Notes: a model not told the origin generated them from the sequence alone. DNA of 52,745 nucleotides from Promicromonosporaceae bacterium (GCA_009783295.1 WRHK01000025.1:1-52745); one strand, 5' to 3'. Positions 39,443 to 51,137 are shown, counted from the stretch's first letter. Translations and numbers: made by a program.

Positions 39443-41041
39443 GTGATCACCGCCCACGGCGTCGAGCTGCGCATCGGCGCCCGCGTCCTGCTGAACGCGG
39501 CGACCTTCCGCATCGCCCCCGGCGACCGCATCGGCCTGGTGGGCCGCAACGGCGCCGGCAAGACCACCCTCACCAAGACGCTCGCCGGGGAGACCCAGCC
39601 GACGGGCGGGCAGATCACCCGCTCCTCCGAGGTCGGCTACCTGCCGCAGGACCCGCGCACGGGCGACGTCGAGGTCGTCGCGATGGACCGCGTGCTCTCC
39701 GCCCGCGGGCTCGACTACCTGGTCAAGACGATGCGGGAGACGGAGACGAAGATGTCGTCGCCCGACCCCGACGTCATGGCGGCCGCCCTGGACCGCTACC
39801 CCAAGCTCGAGGCCCGGTTCCTCGCCGCCGGCGGGTACGCCGCCGAGTCCGAGGCGCACCGCATCACCAGCAACCTGGGCCTCGACGCGCGCATCCTCGG
39901 CCAGCCGCTGCGCACCCTCTCGGGCGGCCAGCGCCGCCGCGTGGAGCTGGCGCGCATCCTGTTCAGCGGCGTCGACACGCTGCTGCTCGACGAGCCGACC
40001 AACCACCTGGACGCCGACTCGATCATCTGGCTGCGCGACTACCTCAAGACGTACCCGGGCGGGTTCGTGGTGATCAGCCACTCGGTCGAGCTGCTCGCCG
40101 ACACCGTCAACAAGGTGTGGCACCTGGACGCCAACCGCGGCGAGCTGGACCAGTACAACCTGGGCTGGGACAAGTACCTGGAGCAGCGCGAGCAGGACGA
40201 GAAGCGCCGCCGCCGCGAGCGCGCCAACGCCGAGAAGAAGGCCTCCGCGCTCATGGCGCAGGCCGAGAAGATGCGCGCCAAGGCCACCAAGGCCGTGGCC
40301 GCCCAGAACATGATCCGTCGCGCGGAGACACTGGTGGGCGGCCTGGAGGGCGTGCGCCAGGCGGACCGCGTGGCCAAGCTGCGGTTCCCGAAGCCGGCGC
40401 CGTCGGGCAAGACGCCGCTCACGGGCAAGGACCTGTCGAAGTCGTACGGCTCGCTCGAGGTGTTCACGGGCGTGGACCTGGCGATCGACCGCGGGTCGCG
40501 CGTGGTGATCCTGGGCCTCAACGGCGCGGGCAAGACGACGATGCTACGCATCCTTGCGGGCGTCGAGCAGCCCGACACGGGCGAGGTCCAGCCCGGCCAC
40601 GGCCTCAAGCTGGGCTACTACGCCCAGGAGCACGACACGCTCGACATGAACGTGACCGTGGTCGAGAACCTGCGCCACGCGGCCCCCGACCTCAGCGACA
40701 CCGAGGTGCGGTCCGTGCTGGGCTCGTTCCTGTTCTCGGGTGACGACGCCGACAAGCCGACCAGCGTGCTCTCGGGCGGCGAGAAGACCCGCCTGGCCCT
40801 GGCGACGCTCGTGGTGTCGTCGGCCAACGTGCTGCTGCTCGACGAGCCGACCAACAACCTGGACCCGGCGTCGCGCGCCGAGATCCTGGGCGCCCTGCAC
40901 ACCTACGAGGGCGCGATCGTCATGGTCACGCACGACGACGGCGCCGTCGACGCGCTCAACCCGGAGCGCGTGCTGCTGCTCCCGGACGGCGACGAGGACC
41001 TCTGGAGCGAGACGTACCGCGACCTGGTGTCGCTGGCGTAG
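39443..41041 (+). CDS. ABC-F family ATPase
   Basis: A 532-residue protein with two nucleotide-binding domains and no membrane segments, as in ABC-F translation factors and ribosome-protection proteins. First domain: Walker A GRNGAGKTT, signature LSGGQRRR, Walker B LLLDEPTNHLD. Second: Walker A GLNGAGKTT, signature LSGGEKTR, Walker B LLLDEPTNNLD. The linker between them is a long charged coiled coil (YLEQREQDEKRRRRERANAE region), the P-site tRNA interaction motif in ABC-F proteins. Cellular role (housekeeping, like EttA, or antibiotic protection) is not resolved. GTG start with TAGACT upstream. Confidence 0.95.
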   Translation: MITAHGVELRIGARVLLNAATFRIAPGDRIGLVGRNGAGKTTLTKTLAGETQPTGGQITRSSEVGYLPQDPRTGDVEVVAMDRVLSARGLDYLVKTMRETETKMSSPDPDVMAAALDRYPKLEARFLAAGGYAAESEAHRITSNLGLDARILGQPLRTLSGGQRRRVELARILFSGVDTLLLDEPTNHLDADSIIWLRDYLKTYPGGFVVISHSVELLADTVNKVWHLDANRGELDQYNLGWDKYLEQREQDEKRRRRERANAEKKASALMAQAEKMRAKATKAVAAQNMIRRAETLVGGLEGVRQADRVAKLRFPKPAPSGKTPLTGKDLSKSYGSLEVFTGVDLAIDRGSRVVILGLNGAGKTTMLRILAGVEQPDTGEVQPGHGLKLGYYAQEHDTLDMNVTVVENLRHAAPDLSDTEVRSVLGSFLFSGDDADKPTSVLSGGEKTRLALATLVVSSANVLLLDEPTNNLDPASRAEILGALHTYEGAIVMVTHDDGAVDALNPERVLLLPDGDEDLWSETYRDLVSLA

Positions 41042-41044
41042 CGG

Positions 41045-41083
41045 GGTCTCGACGGGCTCTCGGTGGTCGAGCGCGTCGAGACC
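41045..41083. repeat. GTCGAGACC-type inverted repeat after the ABC-F gene
   Basis: GGTCTCGACGGGCTC (41045-41059) and GAGCGCGTCGAGACC (41069-41083) form a 15-bp stem with one mismatch. It belongs to the same dispersed family as 15291, 31155 and 42181. Confidence 0.65.
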
Positions 41084-41121
41084 AGCTTGTCGAAACGACC
41101 ACCCGTGCCAAGGTCGTCCCT

Positions 41122-42186
41122 GTGAAGGCCTCGCTCCTGCCGCTCCGGCTCGCCTCCCAGCGCCTCGCCGGCAACCCGCTCCCTGACGGCGCCGCCGTGG
41201 TCACCCACCTGGGGGCCGTGCAGGCGCAGCTGCCCGAGATGTCGCTGTGGGCGCTCTCGATGCGCAGCGGGCGCACGCGCGCGGAGCTGTCCGCCGAGCT
41301 CGACGCCGGCGCGTTCGTGCGCACGCACGTGCTGCGCCCCACCTGGCACTACGTGCTGGCCGACGACCTGCCCGACCTGCTCGCCGTGAGCGCCGACCGG
41401 GTGCGCCGGTCGCTCGACGCCGGCGAGCGCGTGTCCAGCCTCTCCCCCGCCGCGCGGCACGCGGCCGCCGACGTCGCCGTCGAGGCGGTGCGCACCCACG
41501 GCCCGCTGACCAGGGCCGACGTCGTCACACACCTGGAGGACGCCGGCCTGCACGGGCCCACCGGCGCGTGGCTGACGACCCCGCTGGCGTTCGTGCTCAT
41601 GGAGGCCGAGCTGCGGGGCGCGATCGGCTCCGGGCCCGCGCGCGGCCGGCAGGGCACCTACCGCGCGCTCGACCTGCCGGAGCCGGACCGCACGCCCGAC
41701 GAGAGGCTGGCGTGGCTCGCGCGCACGTACCTGCGCGGGCACGGCCCGGCCACGCCGCAGGACCTCGCATGGTGGGCGGGCACGACGCTCAGCACGGCCC
41801 GACGCGCGTTCCGGCTCGCCGACCCGCGGCCGGTCGAGGTCGCCGGCGTCGAGCTGTTCGCCGACGCGGACACCGCCCCCGAGCCGGCCGAGGTGCCCGC
41901 GGCCCTGCTGATCCCCAACTACGACGAGGTGCTGAGCTACCGCCGCGACCCCGGCGACTGGGGCCCGTACGGCACGGACGCCGTGCTGCGGGCGGCCGGG
42001 CTGCTGCTGGTGGACGGCGCGCTGGCCGGGTCGTGGAAGCGCACCGAGCGGGGCGGGCAGGTGACCGTCGAGGTGACGGCTCCGGAGCCGGTCACGCGGC
42101 GCGTCGGCGCGGCGCTGGAGGCCGAGGTCGAGCGGTTCGGGCGGTTCGCGGGGGTGCCGGCGGAGCTGACCGTCACCGGTGGTTGA
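41122..42186 (+). CDS. AlkZ-like DNA glycosylase (winged-helix, HTH_42 family)
   Basis: A 354-residue protein of the HTH_42/AlkZ family. The N-terminal half has HLGAVQAQLPEMSLWALSMR; the Q-x-Q in AVQAQ is the catalytic motif that AlkZ/AlkX uses to excise alkylated or crosslinked bases. RTHVLRPTWHYV and the winged-helix region around THGPLTRADVVTHLEDAGL follow, and LIPNYDEVLSYR matches the C-terminal DNA-binding part. The damage substrate is not known here. The last codon and stop overlap a GTCGAGACCAC-type repeat. It is preceded by another copy of that repeat. Confidence 0.88.
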   Translation: MKASLLPLRLASQRLAGNPLPDGAAVVTHLGAVQAQLPEMSLWALSMRSGRTRAELSAELDAGAFVRTHVLRPTWHYVLADDLPDLLAVSADRVRRSLDAGERVSSLSPAARHAAADVAVEAVRTHGPLTRADVVTHLEDAGLHGPTGAWLTTPLAFVLMEAELRGAIGSGPARGRQGTYRALDLPEPDRTPDERLAWLARTYLRGHGPATPQDLAWWAGTTLSTARRAFRLADPRPVEVAGVELFADADTAPEPAEVPAALLIPNYDEVLSYRRDPGDWGPYGTDAVLRAAGLLLVDGALAGSWKRTERGGQVTVEVTAPEPVTRRVGAALEAEVERFGRFAGVPAELTVTGG

Positions 42187-42200
42187 GCCCGTCGAGACCA
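42181..42200. repeat. GTCGAGACCAC-type repeat overlapping the AlkZ-like stop
   Basis: GGTTGAGCCCGTCGAGACCA spans the stop codon (42184-42186) of the AlkZ-like gene and lies 2 bases from the convergent permease gene end. It is another copy of the dispersed element. Confidence 0.55.
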
Positions 42201-42201
42201 C

Positions 42202-43548
42202 TCACGCGAAGTCGAACACCGGCGGGAACACCAGCACCACCACGGCCGCCCACACGGCGTAGACGGGCAGGTAGCGCGTCTGCCACCGCTCGACGGCGGC
42301 GAACGTGCCCCGCGCGCGCAGGAACCGGGACAGCAGCGCGCCGGTCCACACCAGGTGCACGAGCAGCGCCACGTTGAGCCCCAGCGCGGCGGTCTTGTTG
42401 GCCGTCCACCCGGCGTCGGCGATGCGCGTGACCATCGCGGTGAGCGCGACGACGTCGACCGCGAACGCCGCGACGACGAGCGCGAGCTGCAGCCAGTCGA
42501 ACGGCCTGCCCGGCGCGAGCGGGTCGCGGGCGCTGAACGAGTAGAGCAGCAGCGCGAGCACCAGCACCAGGATCGCGTCCATGAGGATCAGCAGGTTGCG
42601 GTCCACGGCGGCCAGCGGCCCGCCGGTCACCAGCGCGACGAACGCCGCGACGAGGAGTGCGAGCGTCAGGGGCGTGAAGACCCGCGTGAGCACGGGCGCC
42701 ATGTTCTCGACGACGTTCTTCTTCGCCTCGACCAGCCAGGCGGACACGAGGAACGCCCCGGGCACCGCGAACGGCATGACCCAGCCGTCGAACGCGCGTG
42801 ACACGTCGACCCCGACCAGGTTGAACGTCGAGTACGTCAGCCCCACCAGCACGGCGCCGCCCAGGGCGATGAGCACGAAGTAGATGAGCAGCTCGCCCGT
42901 GAACCGCACGAAGTCCATGCGGCGGGCGGCGTCGCGCCACGCCCCGCCGGTGTACGCGACGCCGAGCAGCAGCCACAGGACCACGGGGACGTGGGTGGCC
43001 GCGAGCAGCATGGTCGCGCCAGGGGCGCCGTGGGCGAGGGTCTCGAACGGGTAGAGGTTGAGGGCGAGCGCCAGCACCGCCGCGACCCCGACCAGCACGC
43101 CCGTGACCCGGCCGGGCAGGCGCCGCGACCACCCGAAGTAGGCGGCGAGGAACGGCAGCACCACGAGGGCCACGTTCCGCCCGATCACGCCGGTGTCGCC
43201 GCTGCCGAACAGCAGCTTGACCGCGACGCCCGCACCGGCAGCGAGGGCGAGCAGCACCCAGAGCTCGCGCCAGCGGCCGCCGTCGAGCGGACCCTCCGGC
43301 ACCAGGACGAGCTGCTTCCAGAGCCGCTCGGAGTGCTCGCGGGCGAACTCGCGCGAGACGTCGTCGAGGTTGCCCATGCGCTTGACCGCGACGAGGAACG
43401 CCTCGTCGTCGTCGAGTCCGCCGGACCGCAGGTCGGCGACCTGGCCGCGCAGGTTGTCCTCGAGCTCGTCGACGTCGTCGGACGTGATGGCCTCGCGGCC
43501 CGAGACCCAGCGGCGCCACTGGTCGATCTGCGTCTCGAGCGCGCTCAT
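42202..43548 (-). CDS. Permease-prefix-domain membrane protein, PadR partner
   Basis: A 448-residue membrane protein. The N-terminal 75 residues (IDQWRRWVSGREAITSDDVDELEDNLRGQVADL to RMGNLDDVSREFAREH) form the soluble permease prefix domain 1. About ten hydrophobic segments follow. Such proteins are typically encoded with a PadR regulator, as here, with an ATGA overlap. Function is unknown, though stress sensing or membrane-damage responses have been suggested for the family. It converges with the AlkZ-like gene. Confidence 0.88.
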   Translation of the reverse strand: MSALETQIDQWRRWVSGREAITSDDVDELEDNLRGQVADLRSGGLDDDEAFLVAVKRMGNLDDVSREFAREHSERLWKQLVLVPEGPLDGGRWRELWVLLALAAGAGVAVKLLFGSGDTGVIGRNVALVVLPFLAAYFGWSRRLPGRVTGVLVGVAAVLALALNLYPFETLAHGAPGATMLLAATHVPVVLWLLLGVAYTGGAWRDAARRMDFVRFTGELLIYFVLIALGGAVLVGLTYSTFNLVGVDVSRAFDGWVMPFAVPGAFLVSAWLVEAKKNVVENMAPVLTRVFTPLTLALLVAAFVALVTGGPLAAVDRNLLILMDAILVLVLALLLYSFSARDPLAPGRPFDWLQLALVVAAFAVDVVALTAMVTRIADAGWTANKTAALGLNVALLVHLVWTGALLSRFLRARGTFAAVERWQTRYLPVYAVWAAVVVLVFPPVFDFA

Positions 43549-43907
43549 GCCCAGGCCTCCGTCGCGGCGGCGGGGCCCTGGAGGGAGTCCCAGACCTGGC
43601 GCAGCGCGTCGGCGACCACCGACCACTGGGCCTGCCGCTCGCCGAGCGCCTGGCGCCCCGCGGCCGTCAGCGCGTAGTGCTTGCGCTTGCGGCCGGCGTC
43701 GGACACGCCCCACGCGGCCGACACCCAGCCGTTGCGCTCCAGGCGGTGCAGCAGCGGGTAGAGCATGCCGTCGGTCCACTGCATGCGGCCCCCGGACAGC
43801 TCCCCGACGCGCTTGAGGATGGCGTACCCGTGCAGGTCGCCGTCCGCGAGGATGCCGAGGACCAACGGGGTCGCGGAGGCCGCGACGAGGTCCTTGTCGA
43901 TGTGCAC
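43545..43907 (-). CDS. PadR-family transcriptional regulator
   Basis: A 120-residue winged-helix PadR repressor. The sequence from the GTG at 43905-43907 begins MHIDKDLVAASATPLVLGILADGDLHGYAILKRV, followed by LSGGRMQWTDGMLYPLLHRLERNGWVSAAWGVSDAGRKRKHYALTAAG, the family's recognition helix and wing. The short C-terminal helix (ALGERQAQWSVVADALRQVWDSL) mediates dimerisation. GGGAG is 7 bases before this GTG; an in-frame GTG two codons upstream is an alternative. A long inverted repeat just upstream is the probable operator for itself and the downstream permease-like gene. Confidence 0.92.
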   Translation of the reverse strand: MHIDKDLVAASATPLVLGILADGDLHGYAILKRVGELSGGRMQWTDGMLYPLLHRLERNGWVSAAWGVSDAGRKRKHYALTAAGRQALGERQAQWSVVADALRQVWDSLQGPAAATEAWA

Positions 43908-43918
43908 GAGCACGCTCC

Positions 43919-43965
43919 CATACCTTGTGGTTCTAGGGGTTTGAACCCTAGCACCACGAGGTATG
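43919..43965. promoter_or_regulatory. 20-bp inverted repeat, PadR operator candidate
   Basis: CATACCTTGTGGTTCTAGGG (43919-43938) and CCCTAGCACCACGAGGTATG (43946-43965) are inverted copies matching at 18 of 20 positions around a 7-base loop, between the PadR gene and the ChaB gene. The inner CTAGGG-CCCTAG part may be the core site. Confidence 0.65.
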
Positions 43966-43986
43966 CCGGCGTCAGGTGTCACCACC

Positions 43987-44199
43987 ATGCCGATCGTCGG
44001 CAAGAACGGAGAGGTCCGGACCAGCGAGCTCCCCTCGACGCTGCGGCGCTCCAGCCACAAGGCACAGGAGACGTTCGCCAAGGCGCACGACGCCGCCGCC
44101 GAGGAGTACCACAGCGAGGAGCGCGCCTACCGCGTGGCCTGGGCCGCCGTGAAGCACGAGTTCAAGAAGTCGGGCGACCACTGGACCCGGAAGTCCTGA
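43987..44199 (+). CDS. ChaB-like protein
   Basis: A 70-residue ChaB-family protein: ELPSTLRRSSHKAQETFAKAHDAAAEEYHSEERAYRVAWAAVKHEFKK matches the ChaB domain, a small helical protein named as a cation-transport regulator in enteric bacteria with no confirmed mechanism. A second ATG 24 bases earlier (43963), lying inside the right arm of the PadR operator repeat, is in frame and would add 8 residues. No strong Shine-Dalgarno precedes either. It is divergent from the PadR gene and may share its control. Confidence 0.82.
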   Translation: MPIVGKNGEVRTSELPSTLRRSSHKAQETFAKAHDAAAEEYHSEERAYRVAWAAVKHEFKKSGDHWTRKS

Positions 44200-44254
44200 G
44201 CCGCCCTGGCCGCGCCACCTGCGGGTCCCGCCCGGACGAGGGCAGGATGGCGGC

Positions 44255-44991
44255 ATGAGGATCGCCGTCGCCGGAGGTACCGGCACCGTGGGCAGGCCCA
44301 CCGCCGCGGCCGCCGCGGCCGCCGGGCACGACGTCGTGCTGCTGACCAGGTCTGCGGGCGTCGACCTGACGACCGGGTCGGGGCTCGCCGCCGCGCTCGA
44401 GGGCGTGGACGCCGTCATCGACCTGTCGAACGACATGAAGGCGCAGTCGGCCAAGGCCTCGACGGCGTTCTTCACGGCCGTCACCAGGAACCTGCTGGCG
44501 GCGGAGCGGGCCACGGGCGTCGGCCACCACGTGGCGATCTCGATCGTCGGGGCCGCCACCGTGGACGGCGGCTACTACGCCGGCAAGGCCGCCCAGGAGC
44601 GGCTGCTCCAGGCCCAGCCGGACGGCTGGTCGATCCTGCGGGCCACGCAGTTCCACGAGCTCGTGGCGCCGCTGCTCAAGCAGGGCCGGTTCGGACCCCT
44701 GCAGGTGGTGCCCAGGGCCGTGGCGCAGCCCGTGGCCGCGGCCGAGGCCGCCCCGGTGCTGGTGGCCGCCGCCGAGGCGGGGCCGTCCGGGCTGCTGCCC
44801 GAGCTCGCCGGGCCGCGCCCGGAGTCGCTCGCCACGCTGGCACGGCACTACCTGGCCGCCCACCACGACCACGCCCGGGTGGTCGAGGTGCCGTTCCCGG
44901 GACGGTTCGGCCGCGGTGCCCGCGACGGCACGCTGCTGCCCGGCCCGGGCGCGACGCTCGGCAGGCAGACCTTCGACGAGTGGCTGGCCGC

Positions 44992-45004
<13 letters not shown>
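44255..45004 (+). CDS. NmrA-like NAD(P)-binding protein (atypical SDR)
   Basis: A 249-residue Rossmann-fold protein with MRIAVAGGTGTVGRPTAAAAAAAGH, the GGTGxxG motif of NmrA/atypical SDRs; HHVAISIVGAATVDGGYYAGKAAQERLLQAQPDGWSILRATQFHEL is the family's substrate-region equivalent with Y-x3-K. It may act as a redox sensor or a reductase on an unknown ketone. It lacks membrane or signal sequences. Its last 13 bases overlap the convergent modC end. Confidence 0.85.
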
Positions 45005-46040
<1,036 letters not shown>

Positions 46041-46044
<4 letters not shown>

Positions 46045-46814
46045 GGCTCGCTCCGGTCGCGCCGGGCGAGCCCGATGACGGCGAGCGCCACCACCACGAG
46101 GAGCAGCGAGAGCGCGACGGCCGCATCGGGGTCGACCTCGCGCTGCAGGTAGATCTCCAGCGGCAGGGTCCGGGTGACGCCCTGGAGGGACCCGGCGAAC
46201 GTGATCGTCGCGCCGAACTCCCCCAGCGCGCGGGCGAACGCCAGCACCGTGCCGGAGCCCAGCGCGGGCGCCACGAGGGGCAGCGTCACGCGCAGCAGCA
46301 CGCGGGTGGGCCGGGCGCCGAGCGTCGCGGCGACCGCCTCGTACCGGTCCCCCGCCGTGCGCAGCGCCCCCTCGAGGCTCACCACGAGGAACGGCAGGGC
46401 GACGAACGTCTGGGCGAGCACCACCGCCGTCGTCGAGAAGGCCACCTGCACGCCCAGCACCTGGAGCGTGTGCCCGAGCAGCCCCCGGCGCCCGAACGTG
46501 TAGAGCAGCGCGATGCCGCCCACGACCGGCGGCAGCACCAGGGGCAGCAGCACCAGCGAGCGCAGCAGGCCCCGCCCAGGGAACCGGGCCCTGGCCAGCA
46601 CGAGCGCCATCGGCACGCCCAGCAGCACGCACGCCGCCGTGGCCACCGCGGACGTGCGCAGGCTCAGCAGCAGCGCGATGACGGACGACTGGCTGGTGAC
46701 CAGCGACCAGAACCGCCCCCACGGCACGCGGGCGGCCAGCGCGGCGAGCGGCAGCAGCACCAGCAGCCCGCCCAGCACGGCCGGGACCAGCGCCCAGCGG
46801 GGAACGCCTCTCAC
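46041..46814 (-). CDS. modB: Molybdate-type ABC transporter permease ModB
   Basis: A 257-residue permease with about six transmembrane helices. The EAA-type cytoplasmic loop is [50 protein letters not shown], a hallmark of ModB/CysT permeases. GTG at 46812-46814 follows GGAGAG. It is the first gene of a modBC pair; the substrate-binding protein ModA is not found in this window, although the mod genes normally encode A, B and C together. The gene is divergent from the MacA-like gene at 46957. Confidence 0.9.
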
Positions 46815-46956
46815 GGCCTCTCCGTCCGGGTTCCCATGGCGGCCACAGTAGCCGTCGTCGCAGGTGAGGGCACCGAAACCCGGCGCCCGGCAATACACAG
46901 GGCACTCACAGGGTCCTTCGGGGCGAAGGCCCAGCCTGCGGGGATACGTTCCGGCC

Positions 46957-48386
46957 GTGAGCAGGCAGCGCGCGCAGAAGCGCATCCGTGTGGCGTCGGG
47001 CGGGAGGGCGCGGGTCGGCGACGACGGCGCCCGTTCGGGACTGGGCCGGGCGTGGTCCCGCCCGTGGGGCAAGGTTCTCATCATCGTGGTCGCGCTGGCG
47101 ATCGTCGCCGCCCCGGCGTTCGGGGTGTGGCTGGTCATGCGGCCGACGTCGACGGCTGACGCGGCGACCCTCCAGATCAAGAGCACCAAGGCGACCGCCA
47201 CCGTCGGCACGGCGACGTTCCAGAAGTCGGTCAGCAGCACCGGCACGCTGGCGCCGACGGTCCAGGACGACGTGAGCTTCGCCGCGTCGGGCACGGTCAC
47301 GGCGGTGGACGTCGCGGCGGGCGACACGGTCACGAAGGGCCAGGTGCTCGCCACCATCGACACGCTCCAGCTGGACGCCGCCGCGGCCACCGCGAAGGCG
47401 AACCTCGCCACGGCGCAGGCCCAGCTCGCCTCGGCGCAGAGCGCCGACGACGGCTCCGCGGCCGCGGCGGCCCAGGTCTCCGCCCGTCAGGCGGCCGTCG
47501 CGGTGGCGCAGGCCGCCGAGGACACGGCCACGGCCAACCTCGCGGACTCCACGCTCACGGCGCCCGACGCGGGCCTGGTCACCGAGGTCAACCTCGCCGT
47601 GGGCGACACGGTCTCCTCGGGCGGCTCGGGCGGCAACGGCAGCAACGGCGGCGGGGCCTCGACAGGCGGGGCGAGCACGGGCGCCTCGACCGGCTCGACG
47701 GGCGGCGGGAGCACCAGCAGCTCCTCGGCCGACTTCGTGGTCGTCGGCACGAACGCCTGGCAGGTCTCGGTCGACGTGTCCGAGAACGACGTCGCGAACG
47801 TCAAGGTGGGCCAGCAGGTCGAGCTCACCGGCACCGACCTGAGCCAGACGGTGTTCGGCACGGTCTCCGCGATCGCGCTGCTCCCGTCCACCAGCAGCGG
47901 CACGGTCACCTACCCCGTCACGGTTGCCGTCACCGGCTCGCCCAAGGGCCTGCACGACGGCGTCTCGGTGACCGCGGCGATCATCTACGAGCGCCGCAGC
48001 AACGTCCTCTCCGTCCCCGCCGCCGCGGTCACCACGGCGGCGGACGGCACGACGACGGTCGACGTCGTCGGCACGGGCGGCAAGGCGACGCCCACCACGG
48101 TGACCGTCGGCGAGCGCAACGGCCAGGAGGTCGAGATCACGGCGGGCCTCACCCAGGGCGAGACGGTGCAGTACACGCAGACCACCGTGACCCGCACCGG
48201 CGGCACGGGCGGCACGGGCACCAACCCGTTCGGCGGCTTCGGCGGCGGCGCGGGCGGGGGCGCCGGCGGCGGTGGCTTCGGCGGCTTCGGCGGCCAGGGC
48301 GGCGGGCAGGGCGGCAACGGCCAGGGCGGCGCCCGCACCGGCGGTGCCGGGTTCCGCTCCTTCGGCGGCGGCGCGGGGGGCAACTG

Positions 48387-48387
<1 letters not shown>
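46957..48387 (+). CDS. MacA/HlyD-like periplasmic adaptor protein
   Basis: A 476-residue adaptor for the MacB-type transporter that follows. One N-terminal transmembrane helix (about [23 protein letters not shown]) precedes a lipoyl-like barrel ([28 protein letters not shown]), an Ala-rich coiled coil ([21 protein letters not shown] region), and beta-barrel domains. The C-terminal 60 residues are Gly-rich, with repeated GGFGG, an odd addition also present in the lipoprotein at 50392. GTG 46957-46959 is used. It overlaps the ATPase start by TGATG. Confidence 0.9.
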
Positions 48388-49126
<739 letters not shown>

Positions 49127-49130
<4 letters not shown>

Positions 49131-50359
49131 GCTGGCTCGAGACCCTCCACACCGGCTGGCAGGCCATCCGGTCGCACGCGACCCGCTCGCTGCTGACGGT
49201 GCTGGGCATCCTCATCGGCATCGCCGCCGTGATCCTCACGGTCGGCCTGGGCCTGGGCACGCAGAAGGACGTCAGCGCGCAGATCAGCTCGCTGGGCTCC
49301 AACCTGCTCATCGTCACGCCCGGCTCGACGACGTCGGCCGCGGGCCTGCGCGGCGGCTTCGGCTCGGCGACCACGCTCACGGTGTCCGACGCCGACGCGC
49401 TCGGTTCCAAGACCGTCGCGCCCGACGTCGCCGCCGTCGCCCCGCAGCGCAGCTCCTCGGAGAGCCTGACGGCGGGCACCAACAACTGGACCACCACCGT
49501 GGTGGGCACCACGCCGTCGTGGCGGGGCGTGCGCTCGCGCACCATGCTCCAGGGCCGGTTCCTCACGGACGCCGACGTCACGGGCCAGACGACCAACATC
49601 GTGCTGGGCACCCAGACCGCGAACGAGCTGTTCGGCACGACGTTCGCCGTCGGGCGCACGGTGACCATCTCCGGCACGGAGTACACCGTGGTGGGCGTGC
49701 TCGCCTCGGCCGGGTCGAGCACCAGCGACAACCTCGACGACACCGCCGTGATCCCGCTGTCGACCATGCAGAACCAGCTGGTCGGCGGGTCGGGCCGCAC
49801 GTCCGTGTCGACGATCTACGTCAAGGCGACCACCACCGACACGATCTCGGCGGCCGACCAGGAGGTCACCGCGCTGCTGCTCAACCTGCACGGCATCACG
49901 AGCGCGTCGAGCGCCGACTTCACCGTCAGCAGCCAGGACGCCCTGGTCAGCACCGCCACGAGCGTCTACCGCACCCTCACCGTGCTGCTCACGGGCATCG
50001 CGGCGCTGTCCCTGCTGGTCGGCGGCATCGGCGTCATGAACATCATGCTCGTGTCCGTCACCGAGCGGACCCGCGAGATCGGCCTGCGCAAGGCGCTCGG
50101 CGCCCCGCCCACGGCCATCCGGCGGCAGTTCCTCACGGAGGCGTCCGTGCTGGGGCTGGCGGGCGGCGTGATCGGCGCGGTGCTCGGCATCGTGGCGGCC
50201 AAGGTGCTGCCCAGGCTGCTGTCCACCTCGATCGTCGTGTCCCCGGCGGCCGTCGTCGGCTCGATCGCCGTCGCGCTCGCCATCGGCCTGGTCTTCGGCG
50301 TCTCCCCCGCCGTGCGAGCCGCGCGGCTCGCCCCCATCGACGCCCTGCGGTCCGAGTGA
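49127..50359 (+). CDS. MacB/FtsX-like ABC transporter permease
   Basis: A 410-residue permease with the MacB domain architecture: TM1 (about [24 protein letters not shown]), a large extracytoplasmic domain with the MacB_PCD pattern (about 50-280), and three C-terminal helices containing the FtsX signature ([41 protein letters not shown]). The LRKALGA loop is conserved in MacB permeases. The ATG overlaps the ATPase stop (ATGA). Together with the adaptor it should form a mechanotransmission-type exporter. Confidence 0.94.
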
Positions 50360-50391
50360 CCCGGGTCCGCACCCTCGGCAAGGAGCTTTCC

Positions 50392-51125
50392 ATGAACCAC
50401 ACCACCTCCCTCCGCACGGCCGGGGTCCTCGGCACGGTCCTGGCCGTCGCCCTCACGCTCGGCGCGTGCTCGGGCGGCGCGTCGGCGGGCGACGCGACCC
50501 CGAAGGCCACGGCCCCCAGCGCGGCCGCGCCCTCCGGCGCGCCGGCCCAGCGCCAGTTCCCCGGGGCGTCCGGCCAGGTCGCGGCCGTGACCGGGTCCAC
50601 GGCGCAGGTGCAGAGCACCGACTCGCAGACGGCCGTCACCTGGACGGGCACCACCAAGATCACCGACGAGGTCGCCGGCACGCTCGCCGACGTCAAGGTC
50701 GGCGCGTGCGTCACGGCCGTCGCCGCCCCGGCCGCGGACGGCGCCTCCTCCGGCGCGACGCCCAGCACGTCCACCCCGCTGGCCGCCACCACCGTGACGG
50801 TGCTGGCCGCATCCAGCGACGGCAGCTGCACCGGCGGGTTCGGCGGCGGGTTCGGTGGCGGGTTCGGTGGCGGCCAGGGTGGCGGCGCGGGTGGCGGCGG
50901 GTTCCGGTTCCGCGGCGGCGCGGGCGGCGGGACCGGCGGCACGGCCGGCACCGGCGGCGGCGGCCGGGCGCAGGGCGCGCGGCCGTCCGGGCGGCCCAGC
51001 GGCGCCCCGCGCGGCGGGTTCGGCGGCTTCGGCGGGGCGGCGTTCGGCAAGGTGACCGCGGTGACCTCGACGGGCTTCACCGTCGCGGAGACGCAGCTCA
51101 CCCGCCCCCCCGGCGGCCCCGCGAG
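50392..51125 (+). CDS. Gly-rich lipoprotein, C-terminus lost at the junction
   Basis: A lipoprotein of at least about 245 residues. The signal peptide [19 protein letters not shown] ends in lipobox LGAC at about Cys26; then comes a Ser/Ala/Pro linker, a small beta-domain ([19 protein letters not shown] to KVGACVTAV) resembling DUF5666-type repeats, and a Gly-rich tract ([18 protein letters not shown]). A second such domain begins [15 protein letters not shown] just before the sequence runs into the 11-C stretch, so its natural end is missing. AAGGAG precedes the ATG. It follows the MacAB operon by 32 bases and may work with it. Confidence 0.75.
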
Positions 51126-51136
51126 CCCCCCCCCCC
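51126..51136. other. 11-C run, probable chimeric junction
   Basis: Eleven consecutive C's separate two sequences with different gene content and codon style. On the left an actinobacterial lipoprotein stops being recognisable; on the right a reverse-strand GH43 protein starts abruptly at the run. Both partial genes end at the same point. Confidence 0.7.
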
Positions 51137-51137
51137 G

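Noticed and set aside
47620-48380. DNA repeats encoding Gly/Ser-rich stretches in the MacA-like gene
   Set aside because: They reflect coding of a low-complexity protein tail and keep codon periodicity; no separate DNA element is needed.
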